DNA of 64,000 bases from Nocardia harenae NBRC 108248 (GTDB lineage Bacteria; Actinomycetota; Actinomycetes; Mycobacteriales; Mycobacteriaceae): positions 1-64,000 of the forward strand of contig NZ_BDBH01000017.1 of NCBI RefSeq assembly GCF_001612885.1, read 5' to 3'. Positions 50,038-58,141 of this stretch are shown here, piece by piece. Position numbers and translations under genes: made by a program. Within the stretch, counting starts at the first letter, position 1, and each line of letters opens with the position of its first letter. The notes below the pieces were generated by a model. That model ran no database searches. It was not told the DNA's origin and saw nothing but the letters and a program-made list of their open reading frames with translations.

Positions 50038-53000
50038 TCAGCCCTTGCGGCCGGGGGACTTGGCGCCGGACTTGAAGCCGAGGCCGCCGGGCTTGGCGGT
50101 CGGCGGGGGTGTGCCGGTGGAGCCGTTGCCGCTGTGGCCGTTGGCGCCGTTCGTGGACTCGGCGGATGCCGTGGTCGCCGGTTCGGCGGTGTCGGTTTCG
50201 GCGGTTTCCGGCTCCGAGCTGGAGGGTTCCTCGGCCTGCGGTGCGGGGGTCTCCTCGGCCTGCGGTGCGGGGGTCTCCTCGGCCTGCGGCTCCGGAGTCT
50301 CCGCAGCCTGCGGCGTGGGGGACTCGGAGGCCGTCGACGCCGGGGCTTCCTCGGCCTGTGGGGCGTCGGATTCTTCCGCCACGGGGGCGGGTGAGTCCTC
50401 TGCCTTGGGCTCGGCCGGCTTGGGGGCGCCGGGGGCCTTGGGGCCGGGGCGCTTGAAGCCGGACTTCATAGCCAGGCCCTTGGCGGCGACCGTCGGCTTG
50501 CTCTCGGTCGCCGGAGCGGGAGCCTCGGATTCCGCCGTCGCCGTGGCATCGGCCTGGGCCGGCGCCTGCGATTCGGCCGGGGGCTGCGAGCCAGCCTGAG
50601 CCGAGGCTTCGGCCGCGGCCGAAGTTTCGGTGGGAGCCGGGGTTTCGGTGGCGCCCGGCTTGGGTGCGCCCGGCTTGGGTGCGCCCGGCGCCTTCGGCGC
50701 GGCCTTCTTGAAGCCGGACTTCATAGCCAGGCCCTTGGCCGCGACGGTGGGCTTGCTCTCGGTCGCCTCGGCGGGTGCCGCGGAGGGCGCTTCCGCCGTC
50801 GAAGACGCAGAGGTCGCGACAGCGTCCGAAGACGCAGGGGTCGCGACAGCGTCCGAAGACGCAGGGGTCGCGTCGGCCTCGGAAGACGCGGGAGTCACGG
50901 CGGCGGCCGTGGCCTTCTTGCCGGGCGGCTTGGGCGCGCCCTTGCCGGGCGCCCTGCCACCACCCTTCATGGCCAGCCCCTTGACCGGCTTCGCCGGAGC
51001 AGCGGCCGGAGCCTCGGCAGCCGACTCAGCGGTCGCGGTATCCGTATCCGAGGCATCGGCCGGAGCCGCTGCCTTGGCGCCGGGCGCCTTGGCCGGGCCC
51101 TTCATGGCGAGCCCCTTGCCGCCGGGCGCCTTGCCGCCCTTCATGGCGAGCCCACCGGCCTTCGCCGCAGGCTTCTTCTCAGCGGGAGCTTCGGTGGCTT
51201 CAGCAGGAGCCGCGGCCTTGGCCCCGGGCGTCTTCGCCGGGCCCTTCATGGCAAGCCCTTTGCCACCGGGCGCCTTGCCGCCCTTCATGGCCAGCCCGCC
51301 ACCGGCGGGCTTGGCAGCAGCGGGCTCGGCCTCCGGCTCGGCTTCGGTCTCCGCGACGACGGGCTCCGGCTCGGCGACCGGCTCCTCCTCGACCTTCGGC
51401 TCCTGAACAACCGTCAGCTTCTCGGTGAGCACCGCCGAATCGACCCGCTCGATGGCATCGAGCATGAGCTGCGCGACGTCGATGACCTCGACACCCTCGC
51501 CCTGCCCGCTCTCCTGCCGCGCGGTCACCCCGTCGTGCAGCATGACCCGGCAGAACGGGCATCCGGTAGCGATCTTGGTCGGCGAGGTCGAGAGCGCCTC
51601 GTCCACCCGGTCGATATTGACCCGCTTGCCGAGCTGCTCCTCCATCCACATGCGCGCGCCACCGGCGCCGCAGCACATGGAGCGCTCGCCGTGCCTCGGC
51701 ATCTCGACCAGGGTCGAGCCGGAGGCGGCCATGAGCTCGCGCGGCGCGTTGTAGACCTTGTTGTGCCGCCCGAGGTAGCAGGGGTCGTGGTAGGTGATGT
51801 TCTGCGCCACCGGCGCGACCGGGACCAGCTTCTTCTGCCGGACCAGGCGGTTCAGCAGCTGGGTGTGGTGCACCACCTCGTACGAGCCGCCGACCTGCGG
51901 GTACTCGTTGTTCAGGGCGTTGAAGCAGTGCGCGCAGGTGACGACGATCTTCTTCTTGCGGTCGTCGACGCCATCGAAGACCGCGTTCAGCGTCTCGATG
52001 TTCTGCATGGCGAGCTGCTGGAAGAGGAACTCGTTGCCCGCGCGGCGAGCGGAGTCACCGGTGCAGGTCTCCTCCTGGCCGAGCACCATGTACTTGACGC
52101 CCGCGGTGGCGAGCAGCTCGGCGACGGCCTTGGTGGTCTTCTTGGCCCGGTCCTCGTAGGCGCCTGCGCAGCCGACCCAGAACAGGTACTCGTAGCCGTC
52201 GAAGCTCTCGGCGTCCTTGCCGTAGACCGGGACGTCGAAGTCCAGCTCGTTGATCCAGTTGAGCCGGTCCTTGGCGTTCTGGCCCCAGGGGTTGCCCTTG
52301 TTCTCCAGGTTCTTGAAGAGCCCGGCCAGCTCGGAGGGGAACTCCGACTCGATCAGCACCTGGTAGCGGCGCATGTCGATGATGTGGTCGACGTGCTCGA
52401 TATCCACCGGGCACTGCTCGACGCAGGCGCCGCAGGTGGTGCAGGACCACAGCACCTCGGGGTCGATGATGCCGCCTGCCTCGTGATCGCCGATCAGCGG
52501 CCGCTCGGCCTCGGCCTTGGCGGCGTCCGAGATGCGCGCCAGCGCGGCCTCGTCCGGCTTGCCGTCGGCGTCGACCAGCCCGACCTCGTCGCCGCCGGGA
52601 TCCTTGCGCCCGCCTGCCAGCAGGTACGGCGCCACCGCCTTGCCGTGGTCGCGCAGCGACATGATGAGCAGCTTGGGCGAGAGCGGCTTGCCGGTGTTCC
52701 AGGCCGGGCACTGGCTCTGGCAGCGGCCGCACTCGGTGCAGGTGGTGAAGTCCAGCCAGCCCTTCCAGGAGAAGTCCTCGATCCGGCCCGCGCCGAGGGT
52801 GTCGGTGTCGGGGTCGACGTTCTCCATGTCGAGGGCACGGCCCTTGGACATCATCGGCTTGGCCGCGCCGAGCGCGACGCCGCCGTCGTTCTCGCGCTTG
52901 AAGTAGATATTGAAGAAGGCGGAGAAGCGGTGCCAGGCGACGCCCCAGGTGATGTTGCGGCCGACGAAGTACAGGAAGGCCATGCCGGACATCAGCTTGA

Positions 53001-53631
53001 TGAAGGCGAAGATCGACACCATGGTCGGGCTGGCGGGCAGCAGCTTGGCCACCTGCATGGTGAAGAAGTCGGTGTAGGCGTTGGCGTGGCCGTAGGTCGC
53101 GATCTTGCCCGCCTTGACCATCACCATGCCGAGCCCCTCGAGCAGCACGATGGCCTCGATGACGTAGGCGGGGCCGAACTTCGAGCCGCTGAAGCGGGAG
53201 AGCCGGTCGGGCACGCGCGGGTGGTTCAGCTGCCGGATGACGATCAGCGTCACGATGCCGACGATGGTGCCGATGCCGAGGATCTCGTCCCACAGGTGAT
53301 AGGCGGCGGTATTGCCGATGATCGGCCAGTGGAATGCCGGGTCGAAGGTCTGCCCGTACGCCTCGAACCACAGGATGGCGCCGCCCATGAAGCCGATCAT
53401 CACCAGCCAGTGCGCCCAGCCGACGGTGCGGAACTTGTTCATCCTGGTGTGCGCCAGGAACTCGATCACCATCTGCTTGAAGCGCGGGAAGAACGGCCGC
53501 CAGCGATCGGGGGCGGGCTGGCCGATCATGATGGCGCGGACGATGTCCCGGACGCCGCCGAAGAACGACGCCCAGCACAGCAGGCTGAGCGCCGCTCCAA
53601 TCGTGCCCAGCGTCACTGTCAGGGCATTCAT
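50038..53631 (-). CDS. etfD: EtfD-like membrane iron-sulfur oxidoreductase with long repeat tail
   Basis: A 1197-residue protein from ATG 53631 with AAAGG before it. Residues 1-290 hold about five to six membrane helices. Two 4Fe-4S clusters follow, CTECGRCQSQCP near 299 and CTTCGACVEQCP near 397. Two CCG domains follow (VGCAGAY..CTGDSARRAGNEF..CAHC near 487-560, and DPCYLGRHN..CCGAGGARMW..GCPFC near 614-690). This is the plan of Rv0338c, which passes electrons from the ETF pool of beta-oxidation to menaquinone. Residues about 770-1197 are low-complexity: seven GLAMK motifs and one GLGFK variant within basic KxPGxK segments, separated by acidic Ala/Pro/Glu linkers. M. tuberculosis EtfD is about 882 residues, so this tail is much longer. 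A strong palindrome (site D) lies about 90 bp upstream. Confidence 0.88.
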   Translation of the reverse strand: MNALTVTLGTIGAALSLLCWASFFGGVRDIVRAIMIGQPAPDRWRPFFPRFKQMVIEFLAHTRMNKFRTVGWAHWLVMIGFMGGAILWFEAYGQTFDPAFHWPIIGNTAAYHLWDEILGIGTIVGIVTLIVIRQLNHPRVPDRLSRFSGSKFGPAYVIEAIVLLEGLGMVMVKAGKIATYGHANAYTDFFTMQVAKLLPASPTMVSIFAFIKLMSGMAFLYFVGRNITWGVAWHRFSAFFNIYFKRENDGGVALGAAKPMMSKGRALDMENVDPDTDTLGAGRIEDFSWKGWLDFTTCTECGRCQSQCPAWNTGKPLSPKLLIMSLRDHGKAVAPYLLAGGRKDPGGDEVGLVDADGKPDEAALARISDAAKAEAERPLIGDHEAGGIIDPEVLWSCTTCGACVEQCPVDIEHVDHIIDMRRYQVLIESEFPSELAGLFKNLENKGNPWGQNAKDRLNWINELDFDVPVYGKDAESFDGYEYLFWVGCAGAYEDRAKKTTKAVAELLATAGVKYMVLGQEETCTGDSARRAGNEFLFQQLAMQNIETLNAVFDGVDDRKKKIVVTCAHCFNALNNEYPQVGGSYEVVHHTQLLNRLVRQKKLVPVAPVAQNITYHDPCYLGRHNKVYNAPRELMAASGSTLVEMPRHGERSMCCGAGGARMWMEEQLGKRVNIDRVDEALSTSPTKIATGCPFCRVMLHDGVTARQESGQGEGVEVIDVAQLMLDAIERVDSAVLTEKLTVVQEPKVEEEPVAEPEPVVAETEAEPEAEPAAAKPAGGGLAMKGGKAPGGKGLAMKGPAKTPGAKAAAPAEATEAPAEKKPAAKAGGLAMKGGKAPGGKGLAMKGPAKAPGAKAAAPADASDTDTATAESAAEAPAAAPAKPVKGLAMKGGGRAPGKGAPKPPGKKATAAAVTPASSEADATPASSDAVATPASSDAVATSASSTAEAPSAAPAEATESKPTVAAKGLAMKSGFKKAAPKAPGAPKPGAPKPGATETPAPTETSAAAEASAQAGSQPPAESQAPAQADATATAESEAPAPATESKPTVAAKGLAMKSGFKRPGPKAPGAPKPAEPKAEDSPAPVAEESDAPQAEEAPASTASESPTPQAAETPEPQAEETPAPQAEETPAPQAEEPSSSEPETAETDTAEPATTASAESTNGANGHSGNGSTGTPPPTAKPGGLGFKSGAKSPGRKG

Positions 53632-53719
53632 GTCGCGACCTTTCTTTAGAAGCAACACGAGCAGGGTCGAGCCGGGCGCGGAAACCGGCCGGTGCTCGAA
53701 TGGCTCGTATCCTAACCCG

Positions 53720-53747
53720 GGGTAAGTTACCCACCAGTAACTTACCC
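53720..53747. promoter_or_regulatory. TTAC-N6-GTAA operator (site D) before the EtfD-like gene
   Basis: Perfect 11-base arms GGGTAAGTTAC and GTAACTTACCC surround CCACCA. The core TTACCCACCAGTAA is at 53727-53740. It shares the form TTAC-N6-GTAA with sites at 2068, 6273 and 20495, and lies 89 bp from the start codon. It is the most symmetrical of the four. Confidence 0.7.
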
Positions 53748-53813
53748 TGTCCATCGTACGATCGTCCTCCGGCTGTTTGCCCCGTCTTACTGGGGCTTGA
53801 CCGGAAAAATGCC

Positions 53814-53829
53814 TGTGATGAACGTCACG
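53814..53829. promoter_or_regulatory. Candidate CRP/GlxR-type binding site
   Basis: TGTGATGAACGTCACG contains GTGA-N6-TCAC, the half-sites of the actinobacterial cAMP-receptor motif. It lies in the 460-bp divergent region between the EtfD-like gene and the secreted protein gene at 54092, which holds no other gene. Chance occurrence cannot be excluded. Confidence 0.4.
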
Positions 53830-54091
53830 GGAAATTCTGCGCGCCCACCCCGCGGCGGGGCAATGATCACGGTAAATGCAGTGGCGAGGGCCCAGCTCGA
53901 TAAGGGCACGCTAACTGGCTAGCAATAGTAAGGAATCTCGCATCCCGGGGTCCGTTCCATTAGGCTCACGACGTTCTGTTCGCCGTGCCCGATTTCCACA
54001 CCGCTCGGGGAGGTCCCGGGTCGCCTGTGCTCCGGGATGACGAGCTCTCGCGTATGGAGAGAGCGGGCCGCGAACATCCCCTGAGAATGGA

Positions 54092-54835
54092 TTGGACACT
54101 GCATTGAATCTCCGGAGAACCGCCGCGGCTGCCGCGCTGGTCATCGGCGCGCTGACCGTGGGGGCGGGCACTGCGTACGCGAACCCCGCACCGGCTGCCG
54201 ATCCTGCGGCGGACCCGATCAACTACTCGGTGAAGCTGATCGACAAGACGGTCGTCACCACGCTCAAGGGCGGCACCTTCGAGCTCACCAAGGAGACCAA
54301 CGGCACCGACGAGGTCGAGTACTACAACGTCAAGGACGGCGCGGGCAACGTCGTCATGACGCTGCCGGTCGACTTCTCCCTCGGTGACATCTCGGTCCCG
54401 GTGAAGCCCGTGGTCAAGGAGGACGGCAAGGTCCTCGAGCTGACCCCGGAGGTGCAGCCGGCGCTGCCCGAGGAGAAGGCGAACACGGTCAACGTGAACG
54501 TCAAGCCGATCGCCTCGCCGATCGAGAACCAGCGGGCGCAGAACGAGTTCGCCAGCCAGTTCGGCATCGCGACCGCGGTCGGCAGCTTCCTCGGCACCGC
54601 CATCGGCGCCATCGCGGGCGGCGTGACCGGCTGCATCCTCGGGCTCCCGCTCTTCGGTGTCGGCTGCATCCCGGCCGCTATCGCGGGTGCGGGCATCGGC
54701 GGCATCCTCGGCACCATCGCCATCGGCGGCCCCGCGCTCGCTATCGCGGGCATCGACCTGGTGAACACCATCGCCGCGCCCGAAGGCACCACCAAGTGGG
54801 CCGACAAGCCGAAGCCGGCCGACCAGCCCAAGTAA
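54092..54835 (+). CDS. Secreted glycine-zipper protein, unknown function
   Basis: A 247-residue protein with a Sec signal cleaved near AYANPAPAAD (about residue 33). The middle is a beta-rich segment (INYSVKLIDKTVVTTLKGGTFELTKE). The C-terminal third is a Gly-zipper-like hydrophobic region (FLGTAIGAIAGGVTGC, AIAGAGIGGILGTIAIGG) with two Cys in GCILGLPLFGVGC. The first codon is TTG at 54092, with TTG 54104 as an alternative. A six-codon ORF (ATG 54087) overlaps it and may aid initiation. Similar proteins are common in Nocardia and Rhodococcus. Confidence 0.75.
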   Translation: MDTALNLRRTAAAAALVIGALTVGAGTAYANPAPAADPAADPINYSVKLIDKTVVTTLKGGTFELTKETNGTDEVEYYNVKDGAGNVVMTLPVDFSLGDISVPVKPVVKEDGKVLELTPEVQPALPEEKANTVNVNVKPIASPIENQRAQNEFASQFGIATAVGSFLGTAIGAIAGGVTGCILGLPLFGVGCIPAAIAGAGIGGILGTIAIGGPALAIAGIDLVNTIAAPEGTTKWADKPKPADQPK

Positions 54836-54853
54836 GCACGTCGATTCCGGGAG

Positions 54854-54886
54854 GGCCCGGACCTCGTTCGAGGTCCGGGCCGTTTC
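54854..54886 (+). terminator. Rho-independent terminator after the secreted protein gene
   Basis: A 13-base arm GGCCCGGACCTCG pairs perfectly across TT and is followed by GTTTC. Confidence 0.8.
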
Positions 54887-55093
54887 GTGTTCCCGCGCTG
54901 TGCGGCGCTCTCCGCGCCGAGGGGTACCGGGACCCTGCGGTCGGCGCTCCGATGCGCGAGCGTGGCGCTCAGCGCCCCGGAAATCCTCCGGCCCCGGCGG
55001 TAGCGGAGCGGAAACCACAGTCGCACAGTGACGTTTTGCGCCGAGTCGCATCGCGGCGGTTTCGGCCATACCCACCGGCTCTGAGACAGCGAG

Positions 55094-55127
55094 AAGGCCG
55101 GGAGCGCAACCGCTCCCGGCCTTCTCT
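55094..55127 (-). terminator. Terminator of the S1 protease gene
   Basis: A 15-base arm AGAAGGCCGGGAGCG pairs perfectly across CAAC, 18 bp past the protease stop at 55146 in the minus direction. Confidence 0.75.
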
Positions 55128-55145
55128 GCTCCTGCCCGGTAACTG

Positions 55146-56477
55146 CTAGCCGGTACGCACCCGGAGCCCGGGGTTGTCCGAGAGCACGACGCTCACGGGC
55201 TGCGCGAAGAGCTGCGGCACATTGCCGGTGAGCGCGCCGATCAGGTTGGGGATCTCGCACACCGGGTAATCGGCGACCGACGAGGCGCTGGAGATGCCGA
55301 GCGCCATCCGGCCGGAGACCAGCGGGCCGCCGGAATCGCCCGGCAGCGCGCAGATGGTGGCGGAGAAGCTCTGGGTGAGTTCCCGGTCGCCGACCTGGAC
55401 GGTCTGGTCGATGGCGTTCACCACGCCGCAGCTGAAGCCGGTGCGCGAACCGGACTTGCAGACGGGGGCGCCGACGACCGGGCTGGCCACGCCCTCGATG
55501 GCGATCGGGGCGGCGCCGCCCGCGCGCACGGTGTTGTTGGCGAAGCGCCCGGCCGCCTGGTCGTCGATCCGGATGATCGAGTAGTCCTGGTTGCCGAGGA
55601 CCGACTTGGCGAAGCTGCCGAGTTGCGCGCCGAGGCGGTCGCCGCGGGCCACCTCGTAGACGCCCGCCGCGTTGCCGGTGCCCGCGGAGGGGATGTCGGG
55701 GTTGCAGTGGCCCGCGCTGATGTTCACGACGTTGCCGTTGCGGTCGGTGCCGTTGAACCCGAGCGAGCAGCGCAGCGAGACGTCGCCCGCCACCGAGGCG
55801 TAGCCGTCACCGGCCGCCAGCTGGCCGTCGGCCTCGGCGATCTCGGTCGCCTGCGGCATCGGCGCCTGCTCGCCCGCGATCGGCGGGGCCATGACGATCA
55901 CCCGGGAGGGATCGATGAAGCTCGGCATGGGCAGCCCGACCTGGTCCACCCGGACCGCGATGCTGTTGTTCACGGTGTCGATGACGACGCCGCGCACCAG
56001 GTTCGCGATCACCGCGGGCTGGCCGTCCAGCCAGCGCTCGAAGGCGCTCTTCTCGCCGCGCAGCGCGGCCTCGCTCTTGGCGACATTGCGCACCTCGAAC
56101 CCCGCGGACTCGGCGGCCTGCCTGGCCTCGTCGGCGCCGGGGCCCTGGGCGAGCGCGACCACCGCGCGGCCCGCCTCGTCCAGCCAGGCGCCGCCGAACA
56201 CCTGCGGGAACTGCCGCTGGGCATTGGTGGCGAAGGCCGCGACCTGCTGCGCGACGTCGGCGCGGTTCAGGTACTCGTCCGCGGAGATCTTCAGGTCGCG
56301 CTGCACGGCGGCGACCAGATCGGCCGGCAGCGCACCGGTGTCCGCGGCCGGGTCTGCGGAGGCGACTGCCGCGGTGGGGCCGAACAGCAGGACCGCCGCC
56401 GAGGCTGCGATCACGGTCTTTCGGAATGTGCCTGAGCGGGCGGCGGGCCGCCGGCGGCCGTTACGTGGCAGAAGCAT
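55146..56477 (-). CDS. Secreted S1-family serine protease with propeptide (copy 1)
   Basis: A 443-residue preproprotein from ATG 56477. It has a signal peptide to about residue 42 (SADPAAD). A propeptide of alpha-lytic-protease type covers about 45-195 (DLKISADEYLNRADVAQQ and two repeats). The protease domain has His in NISAGHCNPD, Asp in NQDYSIIRID, and Ser in ALPGDSGGPLVSG. Four or more Cys near the active site should form the disulfides usual for this family. It is likely autoprocessed and exported. Its paralogue is the next gene upstream, at 56588. Confidence 0.88.
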   Translation of the reverse strand: MLLPRNGRRRPAARSGTFRKTVIAASAAVLLFGPTAAVASADPAADTGALPADLVAAVQRDLKISADEYLNRADVAQQVAAFATNAQRQFPQVFGGAWLDEAGRAVVALAQGPGADEARQAAESAGFEVRNVAKSEAALRGEKSAFERWLDGQPAVIANLVRGVVIDTVNNSIAVRVDQVGLPMPSFIDPSRVIVMAPPIAGEQAPMPQATEIAEADGQLAAGDGYASVAGDVSLRCSLGFNGTDRNGNVVNISAGHCNPDIPSAGTGNAAGVYEVARGDRLGAQLGSFAKSVLGNQDYSIIRIDDQAAGRFANNTVRAGGAAPIAIEGVASPVVGAPVCKSGSRTGFSCGVVNAIDQTVQVGDRELTQSFSATICALPGDSGGPLVSGRMALGISSASSVADYPVCEIPNLIGALTGNVPQLFAQPVSVVLSDNPGLRVRTG

Positions 56478-56587
56478 GCCCAGACTATATGGTGTGCGGT
56501 CCGCTATCACTACTCGTCCCCTGTGCTGCGTGGCTGCGATTCGGACAGATCCGGCGTGTGTCGGCGATCACCGGCGGTTTGCCGATT

Positions 56588-57943
56588 TCAGCTGGTGACC
56601 GGCTTGGTCCGGACGGTGATCCCGGAGCCGGCGCCACCGCCGGAGGTGGCGTCGATCTCGGCCAGGATGGGCCGGATCGGAATGCCGAGGGTCGCCGTGC
56701 CGCCGTACTGCGCGAGCGCCACATTGGCCTCGTCGCAGCTCGGTGCGTCGGCCGCGTTCGACCCGCTGGTGATGCCGAGGGCGAGCGTGCCGGAGACGAT
56801 CGCCCCGCCGCTGTCGCCCCCGAGGGTGCAGGCGGAGCTGGCGAAGCCGCGGATGGTGCGGCTCTCCCCCTCCGCGGTGTAGAGCTGGGTCTCCACCCGG
56901 TCCGCAACGACGTAGCCGCAGGTGAAGGTGGAGGACTGCCCGGACTTGCAGATCGGCGCGCCGGTGATCGGCTCGGCGGTGCCGGTGATGTGCAGCGTGG
57001 TGCCGTTGGAGCCGCGCACCGACGGCTGGTCCATGCCGAGCCCGACGGCGTGCTCGTTCAGCTCGATGAGCGAGAAGTCGAGGCCGCTGGGGCCGCCCAG
57101 GTTGGCCTGGGTGAAGGAGCCGAGCGCGGGGCTGTTCGGGATGTCCCTGACGTTCGGCTGGTACACGGTGGCGCGCTGGTCGCCCTGGCCCAGATTGGGG
57201 TCGCAGTGCCCGGCGCTGATATTCAGCGCCCGGCCGGCGGCGTCCACGCTGTTGAAGCCGAACGAGCAGACGTCGACGCCCTGCAGGTTGCTGTCGTGCA
57301 GCGAGAGGTTCGAGGTGATGTAGGTGTCGCCCGCCATCGGCCTGCGCTCCACCGGGCCGCCGCCGCCCGGGCTCAGGATGACCTTCACGTTGGCGATCAG
57401 GGTGGGGATATTGAGCATGTGCCCGGTGGGGGTGTTGGCGACGCTGACCACCAGCTGGCTGTTCAGGAAGTCGACCGCGACCGACTGGATGGCCTGCGAC
57501 ACCTCCTTGGGCAGCGCGTTGATCCACTGGCCGAGCTGCTGCAGCGAGCCCTCGAGGCCGTCGGCGTTCACCGGGGCCAGCCGGGTCTGGTAGCCGTCGG
57601 CGGTGGCGATCTGCGCGGCCTCGGGGGAGGTCACCGCGACCACCGGCCTGCCGTCCTGGCCGATCCAGGCGCCGGCGAAGTCACCGGGGCGCTCGGCGCG
57701 GAAGCCGCTGGCGTAGCTGCGCAGCTCCTGGGCGCGCGCGGCGCGGTCCAGGTACTCGGTGGGGGTGAGCTGCAGATCCCGCGCGATGGCCTCGACCAGT
57801 TCGGCGGGGAGCGCGTCGGCGGCGAGCTGTTCCGGTGCCGCGGTGGCGGCGCCGGAGCAGAGCAGGGGAGCGAGAATGACGGTCGTCGCGGCGGCGATGC
57901 CGGCTGCCCTGACCGCGGCGCGACGCGCCACCAGCTTGCGCAT
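56588..57943 (-). CDS. Secreted S1-family serine protease with propeptide (copy 2)
   Basis: A 451-residue paralogue of the protease at 55146 with the same layout. The signal peptide ends near ATAAPEQ (residue 36). The propeptide has DLQLTPTEYLDRAARAQ. The triad is His in NISAGHCDPN, Asp in GLDFSLIEL, and Ser in TLGGDSGGAIVSG. The Ser motif has GGA rather than GGP. The extracytoplasmic location and activity are inferred from family. A tandem duplication is likely. No terminator is obvious between the two copies. Confidence 0.85.
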   Translation of the reverse strand: MRKLVARRAAVRAAGIAAATTVILAPLLCSGAATAAPEQLAADALPAELVEAIARDLQLTPTEYLDRAARAQELRSYASGFRAERPGDFAGAWIGQDGRPVVAVTSPEAAQIATADGYQTRLAPVNADGLEGSLQQLGQWINALPKEVSQAIQSVAVDFLNSQLVVSVANTPTGHMLNIPTLIANVKVILSPGGGGPVERRPMAGDTYITSNLSLHDSNLQGVDVCSFGFNSVDAAGRALNISAGHCDPNLGQGDQRATVYQPNVRDIPNSPALGSFTQANLGGPSGLDFSLIELNEHAVGLGMDQPSVRGSNGTTLHITGTAEPITGAPICKSGQSSTFTCGYVVADRVETQLYTAEGESRTIRGFASSACTLGGDSGGAIVSGTLALGITSGSNAADAPSCDEANVALAQYGGTATLGIPIRPILAEIDATSGGGAGSGITVRTKPVTS

Positions 57944-58141
57944 GGAGTCCCTTCGTCGGCACCGACGTGCCAGCCATCAGTGGGGGCAGGTGTACCGCAC
58001 CCACGAAGATCATCGTTCAGCGGACCTCCCGGTGGGGAAAGTCCGGTCAGCGCAACACTCTAGGGCACGAATGCTCATAGGTCGTGGGCAATCGGCGAGC
58101 GGAATGATCTATCCCGGCGAACCGGGTGGCCGGTCCGTTCG

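Larger units (their letters stand above)
54836..55145. other. Intergenic region with two terminators and no visible gene
   Basis: A 310-bp gap between converging genes. It contains the hairpins at 54854 and 55094. The sequence between them (about 54890-55090) shows nothing I can support as a gene. Confidence 0.5.

Noticed and set aside
51535..53649. A 704-codon plus-strand frame opposite the EtfD-like gene
   Set aside because: It is explained entirely by the complement of the iron-sulfur protein, with no independent start signal or domain.
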